64,000 nucleotides of DNA from Bacteroides fragilis (GTDB lineage: Bacteria; Bacteroidota; Bacteroidia; Bacteroidales; Bacteroidaceae): NCBI RefSeq assembly GCF_002849695.1, contig NZ_CP018937.1, forward strand, positions 3,224,001-3,288,000. Direction: 5' to 3'. A program made the translations under genes and the position numbers. The notes beneath the pieces were generated by a model. The model was not told the DNA's origin and did no database searches. It saw nothing but the letters and a program-made list of their open reading frames with translations. Shown in pieces: positions 1 through 7,970 of this stretch (its first letter is position 1; the number at the start of each line of letters is the position of its first letter).

Positions 1-230
1 CAGTCACACAGAATGATGTTATTGTAACGAATGTCCGTCATTACGAAGCGTTGACACGTGCATTGGATGCAATTCACCGGGTACAAGAAGGATTGGATGC
101 AAATATTTCCGGGGATTTTCTTTCACAAGACATACGTGAATGTATTTTCCATTTATCCGATATAGTAGGGGAAGTGACCAATGATATGGTGCTACAGAAT
201 ATATTTGCACATTTTTGCATCGGCAAATGA
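1..230 (+). CDS. mnmE: tRNA modification GTPase MnmE, C-terminal end (partial)
   Basis: The reading frame is open from base 3 to the TGA at 228-230 and is cut on the left by the window edge. The last residues read FCIGK, the terminal motif of MnmE, whose cysteine takes part in the modification chemistry. Helical sequence before it (ALTRALDAIHR, LSDIVGEVTNDMVLQ) fits the MnmE C-terminal helical domain. With MnmG, MnmE modifies the wobble uridine of certain tRNAs. The gene looks intact at its 3' end. The mobile element begins within a few hundred bases downstream, and the 3' end of mnmE/trmE is a known integration target for other elements such as SGI1. Confidence 0.9.
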   Translation, partial: VTQNDVIVTNVRHYEALTRALDAIHRVQEGLDANISGDFLSQDIRECIFHLSDIVGEVTNDMVLQNIFAHFCIGK

Positions 231-271
231 CGGCTTGTAAACAGTCATAAGCAGCCATAGCTAATTAGAAG

Positions 272-296
272 AAAGTCGCTGATAACCAGCGACTTT
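272..296 (+). terminator. Intrinsic terminator after mnmE
   Basis: A perfect 9-bp stem (AAAGTCGCT / AGCGACTTT) encloses a 7-base loop and is followed by a T-rich tract. It lies 42 bases after the mnmE stop. Confidence 0.8.
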
Positions 297-416
297 TCTT
301 TTTATATAGTTTTCAGTCAAATCTGACTGGTTGCGGATTTCCAGCATTATTTTGTACCATAATTCTACCGCCGAACAATTAAGCGCGCTTCTAACACTCA
401 TCATAGCGACATCTTG

Positions 417-510
417 GACACGATGTGAGACGCTATGAGAATGAGCGGAACCGCTATAGAAGACACAGTGTGAGACGCTGTGAGAAATTGTGAGACGCAT
501 TGAGACAGAA
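417..510. repeat. Imperfect direct repeats upstream of the multi-HTH gene
   Basis: Two 24-bp copies (417-440 and 462-485) match at 21 positions and share the core TGTGAGACGCT. Further TGAGACGC/TGAGAC copies start at 491 and 501. The repeats are not coding. Their place between mnmE and the recombination genes suggests arm-type integrase/excisionase sites or an operator for the HTH protein. This is inference. Confidence 0.6.
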
Positions 511-590
511 TAGGCGAAATTAAAGGCGACTAATATATGTAAATCCAAAGAAAATGCCAGTGGTGCGGCAAACCATTTATAGCACACACG

Positions 591-1997
591 ATGGTAACAC
601 GCTATTGCAGCAAATCGTGCAATGAAAAAGCGTACAAAGAGAAGAAGCGGAAGCAGAGGCTACAGGAATACGAGGAACGGCAAAATGAGCAGCCCATGCA
701 GGAAGTCGGTATCATAGGAAGCAAGTTGTATCTCTCCCCTGCCGAAACCGCAACCCTTTTAGGTATTAGCCGTGCGACTATCTATCGTCACATGGCTTCC
801 GGAATCATCCGGGCTTTACAACTTCGTGGGCGTACCATTATCCGCAAGTCGGACATTGAAAAAATGTTTGATGATGCACCCGGTTATAAGAAACGGAGTT
901 ATGGAAGAAAACAGACCGTTCTTTATTACACTACCAATGAGATTCTAGAGAAGTTCCAAATTCAGAAAAAAACACTGTATCGTCGATGCAAGTTATACAA
1001 CATCCCTAAGGTTGAAGAAGGCAATCGTGTATTCTACAACTGCACCCTTATAGACAAGTATTTTGCCGACCTTGCCGAAGAAATCAATCCGGACTGTTAT
1101 TATACCCCGGAGCAGGTCATGGAAAAGTACGGTATGAGCCGTAATGCTGTTGTCTCTTTCGCCCTGCGCCACAATATACCTCGAATCAACCGTCATCATG
1201 AGGTATATTATTCCCGTGCCCATATAGATACCATCAAAGAAAAGCAGGAGAAACTGAATCCTGAATATTATACCTACGATGAAATCACCGAGAAATACGG
1301 ACTTACCAAGATAAACATCAGCTACTATGTCAACAAGTACGACATCAAGCGGTTCAAGCAAGGCAGTCGGACAATGGTGCTATGTTCCGAGTTTGACAAA
1401 GTCTATATAGAGCATCGTGATGGAACATATACACCCAAGAAACGGGAAAAGAAAAGCGACATGCCGAAAGAGACCTTTGTAATCCCTAAAGGTTATTATT
1501 CATCCGAGCAAATTGCAACCACTTATCAGATGAACAGGAAAACCATTTGCAGGCTGTGCCGTGAAAACGACATTCCTAAAATCAGTCATGGTGGTTTCAA
1601 TTATTACGAGCAACTGTCAGTTGACAGATTCTTCGCCAAATACAAGGCTGCAGACAATATAAAGGAATGGATTGGTGCGGAGCAAATGGAGGAGATCTAT
1701 GGTATGAGCAAAGATGCCAGATGCTCGTTTGTGCATCGCCACAAAATCCCGTCCCGTGTTGTTTATGGCAAAGTCCAATATTCAAAAGACCATATAGAGA
1801 TCATTAAAAGCGGAGGTTTCGACCAACGCGAAAAGTATTACAGCGTAACCGAAGCAATGGAAAAATATAGCCTGCGTAGGGATGATGTCTACAATTATGC
1901 GAGGTATAACAAGATATGGAAGATGTATCACGGCAAGTGTATGTTCCTGTTGAAAGAGGATTTTGATAAGGTTATGTCTGAAAAATCCGGTATCTGA
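591..1997 (+). CDS. Seven-unit helix-turn-helix (excisionase-like) protein
   Basis: The protein has 468 residues from the first usable ATG. Seven related winged-HTH units of the MerR/excisionase kind follow one another at about residues 46-92, 111-157, 169-214, 226-271, 301-347, 359-405 and 415-461. Each has a YY(T/S)xEQ-type start, a GxSRxx(V/I) helix and a closing DxxxF/I segment. Upstream in frame (555-590) the sequence still codes for a Cys-x2-Cys pair. With CSKSC at residues 6-10 it would complete a small zinc finger. Yet this frame has TAA at 540-542, directly after an ATG at 537-539, so the true start is unclear. The gene precedes the integrase and is probably a directionality or regulatory factor of the element. 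Confidence 0.75.
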   Translation: MVTRYCSKSCNEKAYKEKKRKQRLQEYEERQNEQPMQEVGIIGSKLYLSPAETATLLGISRATIYRHMASGIIRALQLRGRTIIRKSDIEKMFDDAPGYKKRSYGRKQTVLYYTTNEILEKFQIQKKTLYRRCKLYNIPKVEEGNRVFYNCTLIDKYFADLAEEINPDCYYTPEQVMEKYGMSRNAVVSFALRHNIPRINRHHEVYYSRAHIDTIKEKQEKLNPEYYTYDEITEKYGLTKINISYYVNKYDIKRFKQGSRTMVLCSEFDKVYIEHRDGTYTPKKREKKSDMPKETFVIPKGYYSSEQIATTYQMNRKTICRLCRENDIPKISHGGFNYYEQLSVDRFFAKYKAADNIKEWIGAEQMEEIYGMSKDARCSFVHRHKIPSRVVYGKVQYSKDHIEIIKSGGFDQREKYYSVTEAMEKYSLRRDDVYNYARYNKIWKMYHGKCMFLLKEDFDKVMSEKSGI

Positions 1998-2105
1998 GAA
2001 TTATTCCATACAGACAAGAATCATTTTCAGCAATGGCAGTCATCAGCATTATTTCATTGTATTGGTTTGCAACAAATTAATCACCAATTATAAAAACATA
2101 TCATT

Positions 2106-3224
2106 ATGCACGAATGTAAAACTGTAACATTGAGGACAAGACCTCTAAAGAAAAACATGTTGTCGTTCTATCTGGATTATTATCCCGGTTATCGCGACAA
2201 AGAGAGTATGAAGGTAATCCGTCATGAATCTTTGGGCATCTACATCTATGCCGACCCTAAGAATCAACAGGAACAGAACTTCAATGCCATCATGTCGGAA
2301 AAAGCGGAAGCCATCCGATGCCGACGTTTTGAATCCATCGTAAATGAACGGTATGATTTCTTTGACAAGAGCAAGATGAAAGGAGATTTTCTTGCCTATT
2401 ATAAAAAGACACTCCGCAAACACGACCAAAAATGGGAATTCGTCTATCTGCATTTCTTCAATTTCGTGGGTGGCAAATGCTCATTTGAAGAGATTGACGT
2501 AGACTTATGCAACAAGTTCAGAGAGTATCTGCTTAATGCGAAACAACTTAGACGTCATGAGCGTCCCATATCACGCAATTCGGCTGTGGGCTACTGGTCC
2601 ACATTCAGAGGATTTCTCAAAATACTCTATCGCAACAAGTTGATTCATTCCAATGTAAATGATTTCTTGGAGAAGATAGAGCCGGAAGATGTAGTGAAAG
2701 AGTACCTAAGCGTAGATGAACTGTACAGATTGGCAGAAACACCTTGCAAAATATCGGTTCTGAAAACAGCCTCGTTATTCTCTTGTCTGACAAGTCTGAG
2801 AATCAGCGATATTCTCACATTGCGATGGGAAGAAATCGTGGACTTTGCTGCTGGAGGAAAATGCGTCCATACCATCACTCAAAAGACAAAGACAGAAGAC
2901 ATCATCCCAATTAGTGACGAAGCCTTGCAATTGATTGGTTATTCTCCCGAAAAAACAGGGCTGGTATTTAAAGGATTGAAAAGATGCTGGACACAATACC
3001 CCATGAAAGAGTGGATCCGAGCCGCAGGTATCACCAAAAACATCACCTTCCACTCATATCGAAGGACATTCGCTACGCTGCAAGCGGCAGCCGGAACAGA
3101 CATCCGAACCATCCAAAGCATCATGGCACACAAGAGCATCACCACAACCCAACGATACATGAAAGTGGTGGATAGCAACAAGCGAAAAGCCAGCAACAAA
3201 ATTTCCTTGATTCGTAAGGATTAA
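2106..3224 (+). CDS. Tyrosine recombinase / integrase
   Basis: The protein has 372 residues, typical of Bacteroides element integrases. An N-terminal arm-binding region is followed by a SAM-like core-binding domain (about 90-185) and a catalytic domain. Visible catalytic residues are Arg232 (LRISD), the H-x-x-R pair His316/Arg319 (HSYRR), His342 (MAHKS) and the nucleophile Tyr351 (RYM). It would integrate and excise the element, probably at or near the 3' end of mnmE. The gene starts 108 bases after the multi-HTH gene on the same strand. All catalytic residues are present, so the enzyme looks functional. Confidence 0.9.
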   Translation: MHECKTVTLRTRPLKKNMLSFYLDYYPGYRDKESMKVIRHESLGIYIYADPKNQQEQNFNAIMSEKAEAIRCRRFESIVNERYDFFDKSKMKGDFLAYYKKTLRKHDQKWEFVYLHFFNFVGGKCSFEEIDVDLCNKFREYLLNAKQLRRHERPISRNSAVGYWSTFRGFLKILYRNKLIHSNVNDFLEKIEPEDVVKEYLSVDELYRLAETPCKISVLKTASLFSCLTSLRISDILTLRWEEIVDFAAGGKCVHTITQKTKTEDIIPISDEALQLIGYSPEKTGLVFKGLKRCWTQYPMKEWIRAAGITKNITFHSYRRTFATLQAAAGTDIRTIQSIMAHKSITTTQRYMKVVDSNKRKASNKISLIRKD

Positions 3225-3390
3225 CGGTCATTATTGCCTCTTTTATATGGTTAGAGTATGATTTTTGAGTATGATTCATATTCTAACCATAATTATTTGT
3301 AAATATCAGTCCAATAACCATTAGTATTTATGGTTATATGGAAATTAGTGCTGAACTTTGCGCCATAAAACTGTAAACAATCACAACTAT

Positions 3391-4137
3391 ATGGAGAATA
3401 ATATACAAATTCAGAAAGCAGCTGATATCAGCAGTTTGGCTGGAGTGGTCATCGTTTCACTCTCGGCACTCACCGCATACAATATCGGTGAAAAGTTCAA
3501 TCACAACATCCTGTTTGATACCACCATTTTTATTATCTCTTTGGTAATGCTTATTTTGACCTTTGCCATATTCCGCAAAGTAATGGCAGGACTTTTTACA
3601 ACAACCTCAAGTAGTACTACAAATAAGCAAGTACAAATCGAATGCTCGCAAGAAAGCAGCCATCAAAATGCTAATCAAAATCCAGTAGAAGATGAACAGA
3701 TACCTGATAGTTTGGAGAGATATGAGAGCATTCTTGTGGAAGAGCAACTGAAGGAGGCGAAACGGAAAAGGGACACCATGATAGTTATCCGCGAATATGT
3801 AGTGGAAAAGACCTCGAAATATCTTTCAAAAGAGAATATCAGCACACTATTTCGAAATATAGAGTGTATTGCCGAAAACCGGGTTAACGATTGTCAGCCA
3901 ATCCATTCAACGAAAGAAGCAAAGATCAGTTCTCCCTCTTTAAGACATCTGGCTTGGAATATCGGTGAACGGCTTGGAGTCTCCCGTCGCGACAGAGCGA
4001 TATTCATTAAATCTTCTTTCCCATACGAATTGCGCAACGCCGATATAGAATATCTGGAAGCAAATTTGCGTGTTAATGTCCCATGCGACATTCCTATTGA
4101 CGTGCCAGACAAAGGAGATTTCCACTTTCATAATTAA
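3391..4137 (+). CDS. Hypothetical membrane-anchored protein of the mobile element
   Basis: The ATG at 3391 was chosen over an upstream TTG at 3358 because the TTG overlaps a promoter-like sequence and gives an unlikely polar extension. The 248-residue product has two predicted membrane segments near its N terminus (about 15-35 and 45-65), a low-complexity Ser/Thr/Gln-rich stretch, and a charged cytoplasmic part. I do not recognise a family for the C-terminal region. It lies between the integrase and the excisionase-like gene, a slot where Bacteroides elements often carry an uncharacterised accessory gene. Confidence 0.6.
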   Translation: MENNIQIQKAADISSLAGVVIVSLSALTAYNIGEKFNHNILFDTTIFIISLVMLILTFAIFRKVMAGLFTTTSSSTTNKQVQIECSQESSHQNANQNPVEDEQIPDSLERYESILVEEQLKEAKRKRDTMIVIREYVVEKTSKYLSKENISTLFRNIECIAENRVNDCQPIHSTKEAKISSPSLRHLAWNIGERLGVSRRDRAIFIKSSFPYELRNADIEYLEANLRVNVPCDIPIDVPDKGDFHFHN

Positions 4138-4230
4138 ATCGTGCAGACGGTAATCATTGTTCCGGCTGACAGATTTCTGCAAAATTTCATTCTGTTGGTT
4201 TGCAGCATATTAATTTTAATTATTGAAGGT

Positions 4231-4605
4231 ATGAACACAACAGATTTGACTTTTAATGACCTGCCCAAAGTGGTAGGCGAACTGTGCGAGAGAATCGCAG
4301 AAATGGAAACTTTACTCAGGGACACTCTTAACCGTCAAAGCGAACCAAAAGAGAATTTGCACGTACCAATGACAATGCAGGAAGCCTGTGCATATCTGAA
4401 AATGCCAGTCTCCACCTTTTATTACAAGATAAAGAAGGACAAGATTCCGGTTATCAAACAAGGAAAGCATCTTTATATCTATCGTGACGAATTGGACAAA
4501 TGGCTGGAGGCATCTCGCAAAACAGAAGTACCTCTCACCTATGAGGAAGAAAACGAAGCGATGTATGCCTCACACCGTCGCAAGCCTAATCCTAAAAACT
4601 GGTGA
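4231..4605 (+). CDS. Excisionase-family helix-turn-helix protein
   Basis: From the ATG at 4231 the product has 124 residues. A GTG at 4141 would add a hydrophobic leader unlike the family. A coiled N-terminal stretch is followed by a MerR-type/excisionase HTH at about 47-95 (MTMQEACAYLKMPVSTFYY, then KIPVIKQGKH and YRDELDKWL). Proteins of this kind precede the RepA-like ATPase in Bacteroides mobilizable elements and act in excision or replication control. Its stop codon is immediately followed by the next start, so the two genes are translationally linked. Confidence 0.8.
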   Translation: MNTTDLTFNDLPKVVGELCERIAEMETLLRDTLNRQSEPKENLHVPMTMQEACAYLKMPVSTFYYKIKKDKIPVIKQGKHLYIYRDELDKWLEASRKTEVPLTYEEENEAMYASHRRKPNPKNW

Positions 4606-4607
4606 GT

Positions 4608-5681
4608 ATGGAAACGGCAACACCCATTGAGGATCTTACTCAAATCACTACGAGATGGCAAGAGACCATGCTCAGTCTGGAAAAGATATACGAACAGGAG
4701 CCGGAAATCCTGAGTATAGGCGGAGTGGCTATCGGGACATTGGGAAATTTCAGTGCATCCATTGGCAAGGCAAAAAGCAAAAAGACCTTCAACGTGTCAG
4801 CTATGGTAGCAGCAGCTTTGTCCGGGAAGGAAGTTCTTAACTACACAACGGATTTTCCCGATGGAAAGAACCGCATCCTTTACATTGACACCGAACAGAG
4901 TCAGAACCATTGCATGATTGTAATGCATCGTATCATGAAACTGGCAGAGTTGCCGGCTAATGAAGATTGTGACCGTTTCTATTTTCTCGCTCTACGCAAG
5001 TTCAATCCAAAGGAGCGTTTGGCTATCATAGACGATGCTATCAGGCAGATTGAGGGTCTCGGTTTCGTGGTAATTGACGGAATACGTGACTTGGTTTACG
5101 ACATCAATTCACCAAGTGAAGCCACATGTATAATATCCAAACTTATGCAGTGGACTGACGAATACCAGATTCATCTTCACACCATCCTTCACCAGAACAA
5201 AAGTGATGAAAATGCCCGTGGACACATTGGCACGGAAATCAACAACAAAGCGGAAACAGTCATCCAAATTGAGAAAGACAAGGACGACAGCAACATCAGC
5301 AAAGTGGAAAGTGTGCATACCCGTTCCAAAGACTTCCTGCCATTCGCATTCTGCATCAATGACCAGTCACTTCCCGAACTTCTGCCAGACTATGTGCCGA
5401 CAAAGAAGAGCGCAGGTCGTCCCAAACAGGAACCATTCTCCCCTTATAGGGATATCCACGAAGCCATCCATCGCAAGGCTCTCGAACTGGCTTTTGACGG
5501 AAAAAGGACGATTTCGGGATATAAGGCTTTGGAAGAAGAACTGACCACTGCCTACGAACTGGCAGGAACAAAATTGAATCACAACAAGATTGTGGAGATA
5601 ATTAAGTTTATCACGAACAAAAGGATGGTGGTTCAGGAAAGCCGTGGCATTTATCGGTTTATGCCGGATTACCACTATTGA
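4608..5681 (+). CDS. RepA-like AAA/RecA-fold ATPase of a mobilizable element
   Basis: The product has about 357 residues. A GTG at 4602, overlapping the previous stop, is an alternative start. The N-terminal half is a RecA-like fold: a variant Walker A region (SIGKAKSKKTF, about residue 52), a Walker B strand ending in VVIDGIRDL, and an HQNKSDENARGHIG segment as in RepA/DnaB-related helicases. The C-terminal part looks like a winged-helix DNA-binding region. In related Bacteroides elements this gene is followed by a primase and then mobilization genes, which I do not find here. The element is therefore either truncated or had its distal part replaced by defence cargo. Confidence 0.75.
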   Translation: METATPIEDLTQITTRWQETMLSLEKIYEQEPEILSIGGVAIGTLGNFSASIGKAKSKKTFNVSAMVAAALSGKEVLNYTTDFPDGKNRILYIDTEQSQNHCMIVMHRIMKLAELPANEDCDRFYFLALRKFNPKERLAIIDDAIRQIEGLGFVVIDGIRDLVYDINSPSEATCIISKLMQWTDEYQIHLHTILHQNKSDENARGHIGTEINNKAETVIQIEKDKDDSNISKVESVHTRSKDFLPFAFCINDQSLPELLPDYVPTKKSAGRPKQEPFSPYRDIHEAIHRKALELAFDGKRTISGYKALEEELTTAYELAGTKLNHNKIVEIIKFITNKRMVVQESRGIYRFMPDYHY

Positions 5682-5845
5682 CTCTCCACTTGACTTTATT
5701 CTAAAAGTGTGTATTCGTAGATAAATTAAAGTGCAAGATGCAACGACTGGTTTCATGATAATTCACGGAATCGGTCGTTGCAGTCTTATCTCCCAAACCT
5801 ATCTTTTTAAACCAAGGGCTTGCCCATTGTACAGAGATTATCTTG

Positions 5846-6090
5846 TATGGGGAGCCTAATACCCCAAGCGACCAAGCAGTCGTTTGAGAGTGCCAGATAT
5901 TTCAGCAAGCTGATTGATGAGAAAAAGGCGTTATTTGAACCTTTTATCTTTTTGCCAGCTCGATATGTCTTTCTTGACAAAAACGAAATCAACACGCTAA
6001 TTTGCGTCCGAGATTGCCCGTTATACAACATTTATTGAGTTGGGGGTAACTCAATACCCCAAGCGATGAATCGCTCGTGAGAAGTTGCCA
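5846..6090. repeat. Duplicated double-hairpin element in a 720-bp gene-free stretch
   Basis: Between 5682 and 6401 I see no convincing gene on the plus strand. The region carries two diverged copies (5846-5895 and 6040-6090) of one design. A G-rich/C-rich hairpin (GGGG 5849-5852 with CCCC 5862-5865; TTGGGG 6040-6045 with CCCCAA 6057-6062) is followed at once by a second hairpin (CGAC/GTCG at 5869-5882; AGCGA/TCGCT at 6062-6075). Both share AATACCCCAAGCGA and end in TGCCA. The second stems differ in sequence but keep pairing. An origin of transfer, a replication origin or a structured RNA are all possible. Confidence 0.55.
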
Positions 6091-6167
6091 ATGCCATGCA
6101 AGCTGGATATAGTTTTATTACAATTATGGAATGTATCAGCTCTCCACGCAATCATGTTTTGGTTGTG

Positions 6168-6359
6168 CTAACCTCTGTTTGATAGCTGGCACGGATAAGC
6201 GCATTTCAATAATGCTTTTACGAACTCTTTTATGAACTCTTTTCCTGCTTTTAGGTTGATATTCCGGAGTAATGTCAACCACCATAAATGCAAATACTCG
6301 ATAATGAACACAGAACTATTGTCCGAACGCTTGCCAATCAGTCGAAACGAATCTGCCAT
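6168..6359 (-). CDS. Possible small hypothetical protein downstream of the RhuM gene
   Basis: A 63-residue frame starts 42 bases after the RhuM stop, on the same strand. It has a hydrophobic stretch (FIIEYLHLWWLTLL) flanked by basic residues. I do not recognise it. It could be the last gene of the defence operon or a remnant of an older element gene. Length alone does not establish it as real. Confidence 0.25.
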   Translation of the reverse strand: MADSFRLIGKRSDNSSVFIIEYLHLWWLTLLRNINLKAGKEFIKEFVKALLKCAYPCQLSNRG

Positions 6360-6401
6360 ATTCCATAGGTCGATTTTGCCAACCTCAGAATGACACCGTA
6401 A

Positions 6402-7424
6402 TCATTCCATATCTAATGAGGGAAGGCTATTATCCTCAAATCTATCAAAGTCAGATTGGAAAAGACGGTCTTGAATGATCCTGTATTTCTCAAACTCGGA
6501 TTCAGCAAACTCTTTGGCATATTCGGCAGAAACTTTTCCGCTGTCCTGCAATATCGGGCTATCAAATAAATTAATGAATTTGTCTATTCGCTTTGCCCAA
6601 TCTTCCATTGTCATAGGGATATGACGCTTAGCCATACTTTCTGCCATATCAAGGAATGCATTGACCATTCTGCCCATTTCATCCAATTCTTTCTCTCGTA
6701 AATAGTTCTTTGCTACGAACACATCAGTTTTGACAATTTTTCCATTCGGAGCATTTTCCCAAGTGGTCAAACCCATTTGTTCCTTATTCGCATTAGCTCG
6801 TTCTACAATCAACTCTGCAGCGGTATGCCCATGCACAGCATAGTGCATTTTGTTCTGTACCTTCTTGAAGAAAAGACGGGTTGTCGGAGCATCTTTGTTA
6901 TAGTCTATAGCCGTAGCATAGATATCCGTGAGCTTCTGATAAAAACGACGCTCACTCAGCCTTATCTCCCTTATTTCAGCAAGCAAATGCTCAAAGTAAT
7001 CTACACCTAAGAAGGCCCCGTTCTCCATTCGCTTATGGTCAAGCACATATCCACGGATGGCAAACTGTCGGAGTATAAACGTACACCACTGACGGAACTG
7101 TGTGGCACGAACAGAATTAACACGATACCCGACACTAATAATGGCATCGAGATTATAATAGGTCGTGTTATAGTTTTTCCCATCCGAAGCAGTTGTTTCC
7201 ATTTTGGAAACAACTGAATTTTCAACCAACTCACCACTCTCAAAGATGTTTTTAAGGTGCTTGCTGATTGCCGGAACTCCCACATCAAAAAGCTGCGATA
7301 TAGCCTTTTGTGTTGCCCAAATGTTTTCATCCTTATACATCACTTGAATCCCATCCTCTTTGCCTTCAAGCATGAAGATGAGAAACTCAGCCGTACTATT
7401 TCGTATTTCTATATTCTTTGCCAT
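6402..7424 (-). CDS. RhuM family protein
   Basis: The 340-residue product matches the RhuM (virulence protein RhuM) family: N-terminal DNA-binding-like region (ENIWATQKAISQLFDVGVPA), the conserved YYNLDAIISVGYRVNS segment, RQWCTFILRQFAIRGYVLD, and a C-terminal helical region containing HYAVHGHTAAELI. The N-terminal part resembles KilA-N/BRO-like phage DNA-binding modules. The biochemical function is not established. Such genes recur beside restriction systems and toxin loci. It lies 27 bases after the Vsr gene on the same strand, so it is probably the last member of the defence operon. Confidence 0.8.
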   Translation of the reverse strand: MAKNIEIRNSTAEFLIFMLEGKEDGIQVMYKDENIWATQKAISQLFDVGVPAISKHLKNIFESGELVENSVVSKMETTASDGKNYNTTYYNLDAIISVGYRVNSVRATQFRQWCTFILRQFAIRGYVLDHKRMENGAFLGVDYFEHLLAEIREIRLSERRFYQKLTDIYATAIDYNKDAPTTRLFFKKVQNKMHYAVHGHTAAELIVERANANKEQMGLTTWENAPNGKIVKTDVFVAKNYLREKELDEMGRMVNAFLDMAESMAKRHIPMTMEDWAKRIDKFINLFDSPILQDSGKVSAEYAKEFAESEFEKYRIIQDRLFQSDFDRFEDNSLPSLDME

Positions 7425-7451
7425 AATTTAAATTATCACCTTCGCAATTAT

Positions 7452-7961
7452 TCATTTCGATTTGCCATAACTTTCAATGGGGTCTGCCACCATGCTATAT
7501 TCTTCTTCAGTTGTCTCATATGATTTGATTCTTCTATCCTCAAGATAGATGTGGCAAAGCATATATTCTAAAACCTCTAAAGTCTGTTGGCGGACTTTCG
7601 GTTTCAACTGACATTCCCAAATGGTAATACAATGCCACCCCATCGAAGTTAACTGTTGCCGTTCCTCTATATCTCTACTCCGATTACGCTCAATTTTATT
7701 CTTCCAAAACTCAACATTTGTCTTTGGTAGAACATAATATTTGCATCTTTCGTGACCGTGCCAAAAACAGCCGTTTACGAAAATAACAGTTCTGTATTTG
7801 CGTAAAACCAAATCGGGATGTCCAGGTAGTCGTGGGTGATTCAGCCTATACCGAAAGCCACGGCTGAACAAGAACTTTCTTACCAGTAATTCAGGTTTAG
7901 TATCCTTGCCCTTTATCGCACACATGCAACGATGACGTTGTTCCTTGGTCAATCTATCCAT
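7452..7961 (-). CDS. vsr: Very short patch repair endonuclease Vsr
   Basis: The 169-residue protein carries the Vsr signature: MDRLTKEQRHRCMCAIKGKDTKPE, a PGHPDLVL segment with the catalytic Asp, FVNGCFWHGH with metal-coordinating residues, and the CKYY motif. Vsr nicks 5' of the T in T:G mismatches that arise when 5-methylcytosine deaminates. It therefore accompanies C5-cytosine methyltransferases, two of which are encoded upstream in this operon. It starts 9 bases after the SIR2-Argonaute gene. Confidence 0.9.
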   Translation of the reverse strand: MDRLTKEQRHRCMCAIKGKDTKPELLVRKFLFSRGFRYRLNHPRLPGHPDLVLRKYRTVIFVNGCFWHGHERCKYYVLPKTNVEFWKNKIERNRSRDIEERQQLTSMGWHCITIWECQLKPKVRQQTLEVLEYMLCHIYLEDRRIKSYETTEEEYSMVADPIESYGKSK

Positions 7962-7970
7962 ATCAGTACA

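Noticed and set aside
3358-3390. TTG start for the element membrane protein
   Set aside because: The TTG lies in a promoter-like TTTG context, and the ATG at 3391 directly precedes the conserved-looking start.
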